DNA of 19,951 bases, from contig CAZRHH010000059.1 of the NCBI GenBank assembly GCA_964599885.1, positions 1 through 19,951 of the forward strand. The letters are read 5' to 3'. Origin of the DNA: CAZRHH01 sp964599885 (GTDB lineage: Bacteria > Chloroflexota > Dehalococcoidia > DSTF01 > JACRBR01). A program made the position numbers and the translations under genes. Shown here one piece after another: positions 8,832-15,291 of the stretch. Below the pieces are notes generated by a model. The model was given only the letters and a program-made list of their open reading frames with translations. It did not search any database and had not been told where the DNA came from. Position 1 is the stretch's first letter, and each line of letters opens with the position of its first letter.

Positions 8832-9743
8832 ATGAACACTCAAAAAATGCACGCCGACGAAGTACAGACGGACGCATCACTCGTGCGCCGCCTGCTCGCC
8901 GCGCAGTTCCCGCAATGGGCGGATCTGCCGCTCAAATGGGCGTCTTCGTCGGGGACGGATCACGCGATCTACCGGCTGAGCAACGATATGTCGGTGAGGC
9001 TCCCCAAAGTCCACTGGGCCACCGGTCAGGTCGAGAAGGAGCAACGGTGGTTGCCGATGCTAGCCCCGCACCTGCCGCTCGCCATTCCCGCTCCGCTCGC
9101 GATCGGCGAACCCGCTGAGGGCTACCCGTGGCGGTGGTGCGTTTCGCCGTGGCTCGAAGGCGAGGATGCCACGCCCGAACACGTCCGCGACCTGAAGGAA
9201 GCAGCGGTGGATCTGGCGGCGTTCCTCCGAGCAATGCAGCGGATCGATACCACCGGCGGGCCGCGGCCCGGGCGGCACAACTTCTTCCGCGGCGTGCCCC
9301 TATCCGTGCGCGACGATCAGATACGCAAGGCGATCCCGGAGTGGGGCGGTGTACTCGATACCCGCGCCATCACAGCCGCGTGGGATGCGGCTCTCGCGGC
9401 GCCGGTCTATGACGGGCCGCCCGTCTGGATCCACGGCGACTTGCTGCCCGGAAATCTACTGGCGTCACGAGGCCGGCTGAGCGCCGTCATCGATTTCGGA
9501 TGTTTGGGCGTTGGTGATCCCGCGGCCGACCTGGCGATCGCGTGGAACCTGTTTTCGGGCGAAAGCCGGAACGTGTTTCGCGCCGGGCTCGGCGTCGATG
9601 ACGCGACGTGGGCGCGTGCGCGAGGATGGGCGCTGATGGGGCTCGGCGCGTTGCCGTATTACCGGCATACGAACCCGCCGCAGGTCGCGAGGGCGCGGCA
9701 CCAGGTCGAGCAAGTGCTCGCCGACCACGAGCGCGGCGCATGA
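8832..9743 (+). CDS. Aminoglycoside phosphotransferase (APH)-family kinase
   Basis: A 303-aa small-molecule kinase of the APH/choline-kinase fold. Visible motifs are the Brenner-type catalytic loop HGDLLPGN (H201, D203, N208) and the metal-binding DFG (D221) followed by CLGVGDPAADLA. The N-lobe carries SSGTDHAIYRLSNDMSVRLP and VEKEQRWLPMLAPHLPL, typical of the actinobacterial/chloroflexal APH subfamily. Family members phosphorylate aminoglycosides, macrolides or ordinary metabolites, and the substrate cannot be told here. The ATG at 8832 is 8 bases after the stop of the ribosomal protection gene, and its GGAG (8823-8826) overlaps that stop, so the two are almost certainly co-transcribed. A longer in-frame extension upstream lies wholly inside the previous gene and is rejected. 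Confidence 0.9.
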   Translation: MNTQKMHADEVQTDASLVRRLLAAQFPQWADLPLKWASSSGTDHAIYRLSNDMSVRLPKVHWATGQVEKEQRWLPMLAPHLPLAIPAPLAIGEPAEGYPWRWCVSPWLEGEDATPEHVRDLKEAAVDLAAFLRAMQRIDTTGGPRPGRHNFFRGVPLSVRDDQIRKAIPEWGGVLDTRAITAAWDAALAAPVYDGPPVWIHGDLLPGNLLASRGRLSAVIDFGCLGVGDPAADLAIAWNLFSGESRNVFRAGLGVDDATWARARGWALMGLGALPYYRHTNPPQVARARHQVEQVLADHERGA

Positions 9744-9792
9744 CGAACGACGAACGCCGCACAACAATCGGCTCGACTACAACAAACGCTCA

Positions 9793-9807
9793 CCGCACAT
9801 TGTGCGG
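9793..9807. other. Small hairpin between the APH-like and methyltransferase genes
   Basis: CCGCAC and GTGCGG form a perfect 6-bp stem with a 3-nt loop in the 88-bp gap between the two genes, about 15 bases before the GGAGG of the methyltransferase. There is no T-run, so it is not a good terminator. It could affect mRNA stability or start-site access, or be chance. Confidence 0.3.
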
Positions 9808-9831
9808 CGGGAAAAACGCAATGGAGGTTGC

Positions 9832-10563
9832 ATGAAGGACTACAAGCCAGTGATGAGTTTCGGCGAGGACGTCGCCGGTGCGTACCGCGACGTGCAGCGC
9901 GGCGACGAGGCCGCCGCCGTCGCATTCCTCGCGGATCTCGCGGGTGATGGCCCAGCGCTGGAGCTGGCCATCGGCGCAGGGCGGATCGCGCTGCCGCTCG
10001 CCGCGCGCGGGATCCGCGTCGACGGCATCGACATCGCGCCGGCGATGGTTGGGCAGATGCGCGCGAAGTCCGGTGGCGATCAGATCGACGTCACGCTCGG
10101 CGACTTCGTGGACGTGCCGGTCGCGGGTACGTACAGCTTGATCTACGTGGTGTGGAACTCGCTGTTCAACGTGCTGACGCAGGATGATCAGGTGCGCTGT
10201 TTCGAGAACGTGGCGGCGCATCTGGCGGACGACGGTTCGTTCGTCGTCGAGGCTGGCTCGCCCGATGTGATGTATCGGCTGCGCGACCACCAGTACGTGG
10301 ATGCGGAAGCGGTCGAAGTCGGCTCCGTGCGGCTGGACGTGCTGCGGCACGATCCCGCCAGGCAGATGCTCGATGAGAGCCATGTGACCATCTCGGCGGC
10401 GGGTATCCGCCTGAACCCCGTCGTCCAGCGCTACGCGTGGCCCGCCGAGCTGGACCTGATGGCGCGCATCGCCGGCCTGCGCCTGAAAGAACGCTGGGAC
10501 GACTGGAGCCGGCGGCCGTACAGCGGCACCGGCAGCACGGTCGTGTCGGTGTGGGGCCGCTGA
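9832..10563 (+). CDS. Class I SAM-dependent methyltransferase
   Basis: A 243-aa Rossmann-fold methyltransferase. Motif I is LELAIGAGRIALPLAARG (near residues 44-61), motif II is VDGIDIAPAMV with the acidic residue that binds the SAM ribose, and a GDFVDVP loop is followed by YSLIYVVWNSLFNVLT (motif IV region). It resembles small-molecule methyltransferases and lacks features of the Erm or KsgA rRNA enzymes. The substrate is unknown. The ATG at 9832 has a GGAGG seven bases upstream. A GTG at 9802 in frame is possible but lies in the hairpin region without a ribosome site. It follows the APH-like gene by 88 bp on the same strand and probably belongs to the same operon. The stop lies 20 bp from the convergent SDR gene. 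Confidence 0.85.
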   Translation: MKDYKPVMSFGEDVAGAYRDVQRGDEAAAVAFLADLAGDGPALELAIGAGRIALPLAARGIRVDGIDIAPAMVGQMRAKSGGDQIDVTLGDFVDVPVAGTYSLIYVVWNSLFNVLTQDDQVRCFENVAAHLADDGSFVVEAGSPDVMYRLRDHQYVDAEAVEVGSVRLDVLRHDPARQMLDESHVTISAAGIRLNPVVQRYAWPAELDLMARIAGLRLKERWDDWSRRPYSGTGSTVVSVWGR

Positions 10564-10583
10564 TGTTGTTTGCGGCGTGGCGG

Positions 10584-11324
10584 CTAGAGCCCGGCGCCGC
10601 GGGCGACATCGCGCGCTGTTGCCTGCGCGACCGGACGGACGACCATCTCATCGATGTTGACGTGCGGCGGGCGCGTCACCGCCCAGGCGATGCAGTCCGC
10701 GATGTCGTCGCCGGTGAGCGGCGTCATGCCCTCGTACACCTTCGCGGCGCGCGCTTCGTCGCCGAGGCGGACGATGCTGAACTCTGTCTCGACGAGACCG
10801 GGATCGATCTCGGTGACGCGCACCGGCTTGCCGAGCAGTTCGATGCGGAGCGTGCGCGAGATCGCGCGCACGCCGTGCTTCACGCTCGTGTATCCGGCGC
10901 CGCCCGGATACGTCTCGAAACCGGCGATCGATCCGATGTTCACGATGTGGCCGTTTCCGGACGCTTCGAGCTTCGGCAGCAATGCGCGGGTGACGAGCAT
11001 CAGGCCCAGCACGTTCGTCTCCCACATGCGGCGCCAGTCGTCTTCCGACGCATCCGCCACCGGTCCCAGGCCGAAGGCGCCGCCCGCGTTGTTGACCAGC
11101 ACATCGCAGCGCTCGATCTGCGCGGCGAACGCGTCGACGCTGACAGCGTCGCGCACGTCGAGCGCGATCGCCCGCGCGCCGATCGGCGTGGCGACGGCTT
11201 CGAGCCGATCGATGCGCCGCGCGCCGACGATGATGTCGAAGCCGTCGGCGTGGAGGCGGTGTGCGGTTGCGGCGCCGATGCCGCTGCTGGCGCCTGTGAT
11301 CACTGCGGTGCGTCGCTCGCTCAT
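10584..11324 (-). CDS. Short-chain dehydrogenase/reductase (YdfG-like)
   Basis: A classical SDR of 246 aa. The cofactor motif is TGASSGIG (residues 10-17), followed by NNAG (78-81), N104, and the catalytic S132 (NIGSIAG), Y145 and K149 (YTSVK). Arginines after the second strand (GARR, residues 34-37) favour NADP(H). The sequence is closest in character to the YdfG/serine-3-dehydrogenase group acting on beta-hydroxy acids, but the substrate is inferred only. The ATG at 11324 has an AAGGAG about nine bases upstream. It lies 27 bp downstream of the lhgO-like gene on the same strand, so the two probably form an operon handling hydroxy or keto acids. No terminator is visible in the 20-bp gap to the convergent methyltransferase. 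Confidence 0.9.
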   Translation of the reverse strand: MSERRTAVITGASSGIGAATAHRLHADGFDIIVGARRIDRLEAVATPIGARAIALDVRDAVSVDAFAAQIERCDVLVNNAGGAFGLGPVADASEDDWRRMWETNVLGLMLVTRALLPKLEASGNGHIVNIGSIAGFETYPGGAGYTSVKHGVRAISRTLRIELLGKPVRVTEIDPGLVETEFSIVRLGDEARAAKVYEGMTPLTGDDIADCIAWAVTRPPHVNIDEMVVRPVAQATARDVARGAGL

Positions 11325-11351
11325 GGTTGCTGCTCCTTCGCGTGCAGGATG

Positions 11352-12482
11352 TCAGATCAGCGCGGCAACGCGGCGGGCGATCGCCATGCTGGATGTGAGG
11401 CCGGGCGATTCGATGCCGCCTAAGTGGACGTAGCCGTCATCGTGCCAGATCAGAAAGTCTGCCAGCGGCCCGGCCGGCGCCTGTAACTTCGGCCGGTATC
11501 CCACCTGGCCGGGCGCCAGATCATCGGGTTCAAGGAACGGCAGGTAACGCTGCGCGGCGGCGAGGAAGTCGGCGCGGCGCACGTCGTCGGCGCGGTAATC
11601 GAGCGGGACGCCCTCGTCGAGCCATTCCGTGTCGGGGCCGAGATGGGCGCCGCCATCGACGTCGAGCGTGACGTGGACGCCGAGGCCGCCGCTGCCGTGA
11701 TCGGGCACGGGATAGACGAGATGGCGCAGCGCGCGCGCCTTCGCCGGCGTGACGATGTCGTAGTAGCGGCCCTTGTTCACGGTCTGGCGCAGCGTCGGCA
11801 CGCCGTCTGCGCCATCGAGCGGATAGCCGAGCATCGACGCGACAGCCGGCGCGCCGAGGCCGGCGCTGTTGACGATCGCGGCGGCGGTGATCGTCGCTTC
11901 GCCGCCGTCCGGATCGCGCATACGCAGGCGAAATCCGTCCGCGACGCGCTCGATGGCGGTGACTTCGTGCTTGAGCGCGACGGCGCCGTCGTGCGGAGCG
12001 ATCGCCGCGGCGAACGATGCCATGAGCGCGGAGATGTCGACGACGCCTGTCGACGGGATGTGTATGGCGGCGACGGCGCGGACTTCCGGTTCGCGATCGG
12101 CGATTTGCTTCGCGCTGACGATGGTGATGCCGGCGACGCCGTTTGTGGTCGCGCGCTCGCGGACGTGTTCGAGCGCCGCGAGCTCGTTGTCGTCGATGGC
12201 GATCACGAGCTTGCCGGTGCGGTGTGCGCGGACGCCGTGCGCTTCGGCCCAGTCGTAGAGGAGCGCGTTGCCTTCGATGCAGAGTTCGTGCTTGAGGGAG
12301 CCGGTGGGGTAGTAGATGCCGGCGTGGATGACGCCGCTGTTGTGCGAGCTGGTTTCGAGCCCGACGGCGGCGTGACGTTCGATGACGGCGACGCGGCGTG
12401 TTGGCGCGAGCGCGGCGGCACAGGCGAGGCCGACGACGCCGGCGCCGATGATGGCGATATCTACGTCGTGACGCGCGTTCAT
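11352..12482 (-). CDS. lhgO: L-2-hydroxyglutarate oxidase-like FAD-dependent dehydrogenase
   Basis: A 376-aa flavoprotein of the DAO superfamily. The N-terminal dinucleotide fold is IAIIGAGVVGLACAAALA (G13, G15, G18), with E35 ending the second strand for FAD ribose binding. The signature SSHNSGVIHAGIYYPTGSLK and the following GNALLYDWAEAHGV closely match L2HGDH/LhgO, which oxidises L-2-hydroxyglutarate to 2-oxoglutarate and passes electrons to the membrane quinone pool. The C-terminal HLGGIESPGLTSSMAIA is the usual FAD-contacting end of the family. Length is a little shorter than E. coli LhgO. It is the first gene of a two-gene operon with the SDR. No Shine-Dalgarno precedes the ATG; a -10-like TACCCT sits six bases upstream, suggesting a leaderless transcript. 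Confidence 0.85.
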   Translation of the reverse strand: MNARHDVDIAIIGAGVVGLACAAALAPTRRVAVIERHAAVGLETSSHNSGVIHAGIYYPTGSLKHELCIEGNALLYDWAEAHGVRAHRTGKLVIAIDDNELAALEHVRERATTNGVAGITIVSAKQIADREPEVRAVAAIHIPSTGVVDISALMASFAAAIAPHDGAVALKHEVTAIERVADGFRLRMRDPDGGEATITAAAIVNSAGLGAPAVASMLGYPLDGADGVPTLRQTVNKGRYYDIVTPAKARALRHLVYPVPDHGSGGLGVHVTLDVDGGAHLGPDTEWLDEGVPLDYRADDVRRADFLAAAQRYLPFLEPDDLAPGQVGYRPKLQAPAGPLADFLIWHDDGYVHLGGIESPGLTSSMAIARRVAALI

Positions 12483-12488
12483 GGGCGC

Positions 12489-12494
12489 AGGGTA
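12489..12494 (-). promoter_or_regulatory. -10-like TACCCT directly before the lhgO-like gene
   Basis: On the minus strand TACCCT (TAnnnT type) is separated from the ATG at 12482 by six bases. This fits transcription starting at or next to the A of the start codon. No -35 is convincing. Confidence 0.4.
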
Positions 12495-12535
12495 ACGCGG
12501 GTTCAGCCCGATGCGTTAGCCGGAATACGGAATCA

Positions 12536-12567
12536 CGCCAGGCGAACCACCGCCAATAGCCCTGGCG
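12536..12567. repeat. Inverted repeat upstream of the lhgO-like gene
   Basis: CGCCAGG (12536-12542) and CCTGGCG (12561-12567) form a 7-bp stem with an 18-nt loop. It is the first of several dyad elements in the 410-bp gene-free stretch 12483-12892. An operator role is possible but unsupported. Confidence 0.3.
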
Positions 12568-12577
12568 TCGCCAGCGG

Positions 12578-12615
12578 GACGTAGCTGCGGAGCTTCAGCT
12601 CCGCCGGATTCCGAA
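12578..12615. repeat. REP-like palindromic repeat, copy 1
   Basis: A 38-bp unit identical to the one at 12711-12748. Its core is a near-perfect palindrome, GCGGAGCT-TC-AGCTCCGC, an 8-bp stem with a 2-nt loop, flanked by GACGTAGCT and CGGATTCCGAA. A degenerate third copy lies at about 12643-12668 and keeps CAGCTCCGCCGG. Identity across the flanks as well as the stem shows a dispersed repeat family and not just a chance hairpin. Confidence 0.8.
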
Positions 12616-12710
12616 CCGCCGAAAGCGCACCACTACACGCACCGCCGCGAAGCGTCAGCTCCGCCGGCCGGCAACCACGCGCAGACCGGTAGCGGACCGT
12701 CAGTACGGCG

Positions 12711-12748
12711 GACGTAGCTGCGGAGCTTCAGCTCCGCCGGATTCCGAA
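12711..12748. repeat. REP-like palindromic repeat, copy 2
   Basis: Identical over 38 bp to copy 1, 133 bp downstream and in the same orientation. The remaining parts of the gene-free stretch 12483-12892 contain no recognisable gene or RNA. Confidence 0.8.
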
Positions 12749-12892
12749 ACGCCGGATGAGCGTCGCGGCAACGGAGGCCGCCGGCCCGGAGCTACCCACG
12801 CGCGCGCCACCGCCGTGAAGACACGCGTCGCACGCCACAGACACCACACACCAGTCGTGATAATCTGCGACGCAGCAGGGAGGGGCACGCCC

Positions 12893-13393
12893 ATGGCCAA
12901 GTCAGAATCGTTCGACATCACGACAGGGGTCGATCTGCAGGAGGTCGACAACGCCGTCAACCAGGCGCGCAAAGAGATCGCTCAGCGGTACGACTTCAAG
13001 GGCCAGAAGGCTGAGATCGAGTACGACCGCAAGACGGCGAAACTCGAACTGGCGGCGTCGGACGAGTTCTACCTGAACTCGCTGTGGCAGGTGCTGCAGG
13101 AGCGCTTTGTCAGCCGCAAGGTGCCGGTGAAGAATCTGCATCGCGGCACCGTCGAGCCGGCGAGCGGCGGCACGGTGCGGCAGGAAGTGAAACTGCAGCA
13201 GGGATTGTCGAACGACACCGCGCGCGCGATCGTCAAGCTGCTGAAGGAACAGAAACTGAAAAAGGTGCAGTCGCAGATCCAGGGCGATGCAGTGCGCATC
13301 ACGTCGCCGTCGCGCGACGAACTGCAGGGCGTGCAGACGCTGCTCAAGGAGCAGGACTACGACGTCGAGCTACAGTTCGGGAACTACCGTTAG
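12893..13393 (+). CDS. yajQ: YajQ-family nucleotide/cyclic di-GMP-binding protein
   Basis: A 166-aa cytoplasmic protein spanning the whole YajQ family (about 163 aa). Hallmarks are the N-terminal SFDITTGVDLQEVDNAVNQA, then YDFKGQKAEIEYD, the central QGLSNDTARAIVKLLKEQKL, KKVQSQIQGDAVRITS and the C-terminal DYDVELQFGNYR. YajQ proteins bind nucleotides, and some bind cyclic di-GMP and act with transcription factors; which applies here is unknown. The ATG at 12893 has a GGAGG (12879-12883) nine bases upstream. An upstream in-frame ATG at 12815 would add 26 residues that do not belong to the family and is rejected. A GATAAT at 12859-12864 could be the -10, but no -35 is clear. Confidence 0.95.
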   Translation: MAKSESFDITTGVDLQEVDNAVNQARKEIAQRYDFKGQKAEIEYDRKTAKLELAASDEFYLNSLWQVLQERFVSRKVPVKNLHRGTVEPASGGTVRQEVKLQQGLSNDTARAIVKLLKEQKLKKVQSQIQGDAVRITSPSRDELQGVQTLLKEQDYDVELQFGNYR

Positions 13394-13431
13394 AGGAAGC
13401 GGGAGGCGGGACGCGGGAAGCGGGAGCGCGC

Positions 13432-13460
13432 TTCAACGCAGAGACGCGGAGAACGCGGAG
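13432..13460. repeat. Diverged copy of the CAGAG-type period-9/10 repeat
   Basis: The stretch TTCAACGCAGAGACGCGGAG, continuing as AACGCGGAG, shares the skeleton TTCAnCnCAGAG with the reverse complement of the repeats at 18188-18551 and is likewise followed by a TTTTC. It lies in the yajQ to PPOX spacer, after a purine-rich low-complexity run made of GCGGGA-like words (13397-13428). Confidence 0.5.
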
Positions 13461-13515
13461 CGCGCGAAGGGTTTTCGGGACTGCTACAGAGGAGAGGGTT
13501 TCCCAGGGAGCGCTG

Positions 13516-14004
13516 ATGCCGAGTGATGCCGCTAACGAGCCGAGGGCTGACCGGCCGCACATGCCGGACTACGGCATCGCGCGCGGGGACGAGGGGCTGC
13601 TGCCGTGGAGCTGGGCGCGGGAGCGGCTCGTTGCTTCGCACAACTACTGGGTGTCCACGACGCGGCCGGATGGGCGCCCGCACGCGAGCGCCGTGTGGGG
13701 CGTCTGGCTCGATGACGGGCTGTACTTCAGCTGTGCGCCGGGCGCCCGCAAAGCGCGCAACCTCGCCGCGAATCCCAACTGCGTCATCACTACCGAACGC
13801 GCGGACGAGGCGGTGATTGTCGAGGGCGTCGTCGAGCCTGCGACGGACGCCGCCAGGCTTGCGGAGTTCAAGCAGGCGTACGACCCGAAGTACGCGTGGG
13901 ACATGGGGACGGAGGGCATTCTCGTCCTCCGTCCTCGGGTGGCGTTCGCGTTCATCGAGACGGCCGACAAGTTCGGTACGACCGCCACCCGCTGGACGTT
14001 TTAG
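13516..14004 (+). CDS. Pyridoxamine 5'-phosphate oxidase-fold protein (PPOX family)
   Basis: A 162-aa single-domain split-barrel protein. It has the family pattern WSWARERLVASHNYWVSTTR with RPHASAVWGVWLDDGLYFSC and ARKARNLAANPNCVITTE, followed by VIVEGVVEP and the C-terminal FGTTATRW. These barrels bind FMN, F420 or haem, and this subgroup is often annotated as F420-dependent or uncharacterised. True pyridoxamine-phosphate oxidase activity is unlikely, because the C-terminal PNPOx domain is absent. The ATG at 13516 has an AGGGAG about five bases upstream; the longer upstream frame lies inside yajQ and repeats. It follows yajQ by 122 bp, and whether they share a transcript is unclear. Confidence 0.85.
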   Translation: MPSDAANEPRADRPHMPDYGIARGDEGLLPWSWARERLVASHNYWVSTTRPDGRPHASAVWGVWLDDGLYFSCAPGARKARNLAANPNCVITTERADEAVIVEGVVEPATDAARLAEFKQAYDPKYAWDMGTEGILVLRPRVAFAFIETADKFGTTATRWTF

Positions 14005-14050
14005 CTTCAGCGCGGTCTCAGCATTCTCCGTCTCACGCTCATGAACCACG

Positions 14051-14077
14051 GTAGGGGCGGACCAATGTGTCCGCCCC
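14051..14077 (+). repeat. Hairpin repeat (GTAGGGGCG family), copy 1
   Basis: GGGGCGGAC (14054-14062) and GTCCGCCCC (14069-14077) form a perfect 9-bp stem around a 6-nt loop. The sequence belongs to the same family as the inverted copy at 14177-14203. It sits in the 321-bp gene-free stretch 14005-14325. Confidence 0.8.
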
Positions 14078-14088
14078 GGTATCGCGCG

Positions 14089-14157
14089 CCATCCGCGCCA
14101 TCCGCGCCTCCGCGACACATGCCCTGAACGTCCGTGGCGACAGATGGCGTCGGATGG
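14089..14157. repeat. Inner inverted repeat of the composite element
   Basis: CCATCCGCGCCATC (14089-14102) pairs with 14143-14157 over 14 base pairs with one bulged T at 14150, leaving a 40-nt loop. It lies exactly between the two hairpin copies, so the whole stretch 14051-14203 can fold as three stems. Confidence 0.6.
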
Positions 14158-14176
14158 TGGCGCCGGTGTTGCATTA

Positions 14177-14203
14177 CGGGGGCGAACACGTAGGTTCGCC
14201 CCT
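14177..14203 (-). repeat. Hairpin repeat (GTAGGGGCG family), copy 2, inverted
   Basis: GGGGCGAAC (14179-14187) and GTTCGCCCC (14194-14202) form a perfect 9-bp stem with a 6-nt loop. Read on the minus strand, it matches copy 1 except for three loop positions and one base pair, where G:C has become A:T on both arms, so pairing is kept. Confidence 0.8.
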
Positions 14204-14272
14204 ACCGATCGCGTTCCGCGAAGGGCCCGGGCCGTCCACACAACCCCATCGGTGCATATCTGTCGTGCCCGC

Positions 14273-14290
14273 CGGGGGAGACGCCCCCCG
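14273..14290. repeat. GC-rich hairpin next to the PAC2 gene promoter
   Basis: CGGGGG (14273-14278) and CCCCCG (14285-14290) form a 6-bp stem with a 6-nt loop ending at the base before the -35 TTGGAC. No T-run follows. It might insulate or regulate the promoter. Confidence 0.3.
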
Positions 14291-14320
14291 TTGGACATCC
14301 GCGGCAACGGGGTCTAGGCT
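14291..14320 (+). promoter_or_regulatory. Promoter of the PAC2-family gene, predicted leaderless
   Basis: The -35 TTGGAC (14291-14296), an 18-nt spacer and the -10 TAGGCT (14315-14320) are followed after only five bases by the ATG at 14326. The predicted transcription start therefore falls on or beside the start codon. There is no Shine-Dalgarno separate from this. Confidence 0.6.
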
Positions 14321-14325
14321 GAGGG

Positions 14326-15204
14326 ATGGAGATTACGAACCGTCCGAACGTGACCGTGCCGAACATCATCGCCGCGTTTCAGGGGTGGAACGACGCCGGT
14401 CAGTCGGCGACGACCGCCGTGCGCTACCTGATCGAAGCGTGGAAGGCGCAGCCGTTCGCGAAGATCGATGCGGAGCAGTACTACTCGTTCAGCGACACGC
14501 GCCCGACGATCAAGATCGTCGCCGGCTCACAGCGCGAATTGACTTGGCCCGCGATGGAGTTCTTCTTCGCCGAAGGCAGCGAGCAGACGCCGCCGGCGGT
14601 GCTCGTCGTCGGGCCGGAGCCGAACCTCAAGTGGCGCTCGTTTTGCACCGAAGTGCTCGACCTCGCCGCGTCACTCGGGACGAGTCGCCTCGTGACGCTC
14701 GGATCGCTGGTCACCGACGCTGTCCACACGCGCCCCGTGCCGATCACCGGCTTCGCCACCGATCCGGCGATGCAGGAGAAGCTGACCGGCCGCAACATCA
14801 CGCGGTCGAACTACGAGGGGCCGACCGGCATCGTCGGCGTGCTGCATAGCTTCTGCATCGCGGCGGAGATGCCGACGGCGAGCCTGTGGGCCGCCGCGCC
14901 GTACTACCTCGGTTCGACGCCGAATCCCAAGACAGCGCTTGGCCTGCTCGAAACCGTCGACGACGCGCTGGCGCTGCACCTGAATCTCGGTGAGCTGAAC
15001 TCGGTCGCCGACGAGTTCGTGCGGCAGGTGTCGCTGGCCGTGCGCGACAACGCCGAGGTGCAAGAGCAGATCCACATGCTTGAACAGCGCTACGACGATC
15101 GCCCGGCCGATGAACCGGCGACACCACCGGAGTTTCCGCCCACGGGCGCCATCATCGCCGATCTCGAGAGCTTCCTCCGCGACCAGCGCGCGGACGAGGG
15201 ATAA
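14326..15204 (+). CDS. PAC2-family (proteasome assembly chaperone-like) protein
   Basis: A 292-aa protein with the bacterial PAC2 domain over nearly its full length. Family features are the early IIAAFQGWNDAGQSATTAVR, then AEQYYSFSDTRPTIKIV, PAVLVVGPEPNLKWRSFC, the strand-turn VTLGSLVTDAVHTRPVPITG, GPTGIVGVLHSFC and ASLWAAAPYYLGSTPNPK. The C-terminal 70 residues are charged and helical (NAEVQEQIHMLEQRYDDRP). Bacterial members occur in proteasome-bearing Actinobacteria and in other phyla, and their role is not settled. The only start giving the conserved N-terminus is ATG 14326, placed five bases behind a -10. It stands alone between the repeat-rich spacer and the MmeI-like gene. Confidence 0.88.
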   Translation: MEITNRPNVTVPNIIAAFQGWNDAGQSATTAVRYLIEAWKAQPFAKIDAEQYYSFSDTRPTIKIVAGSQRELTWPAMEFFFAEGSEQTPPAVLVVGPEPNLKWRSFCTEVLDLAASLGTSRLVTLGSLVTDAVHTRPVPITGFATDPAMQEKLTGRNITRSNYEGPTGIVGVLHSFCIAAEMPTASLWAAAPYYLGSTPNPKTALGLLETVDDALALHLNLGELNSVADEFVRQVSLAVRDNAEVQEQIHMLEQRYDDRPADEPATPPEFPPTGAIIADLESFLRDQRADEG

Positions 15205-15278
15205 GCCGGCCCGTCCACACTATCCATAACGTACGCGGGCCACGGCGTCCGGCGTGGCGCCGCGTGACGGCGGTACCG

Positions 15279-15284
15279 CATAAT
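15279..15284 (+). promoter_or_regulatory. -10-like CATAAT before the MmeI-like gene
   Basis: CATAAT ends seven bases before the ATG at 15292, and there is no Shine-Dalgarno in between. This again fits a leaderless transcript. No -35 is convincing. Confidence 0.4.
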
Positions 15285-15291
15285 CACGGCG

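Noticed and set aside
9740..9835. 31-codon ORF joined by ATGA overlaps to both the APH-like gene and the methyltransferase gene
   Set aside because: The peptide (MTNDERRTTIGSTTTNAHRT and so on) is a low-complexity translation of repeated ACGAACG words, it has no ribosome site of its own, and it spans a hairpin; the double overlap looks like chance.
12578..12748. Short CRISPR array from the repeated 38-mer
   Set aside because: There are only two intact copies, the spacing is 95 bp, the repeat is an almost complete palindrome, and no cas gene is nearby.
12700..12972. Minus-strand ORF over the REP-like repeats and the start of yajQ
   Set aside because: It is made largely of the palindromic repeat and the antisense of yajQ.
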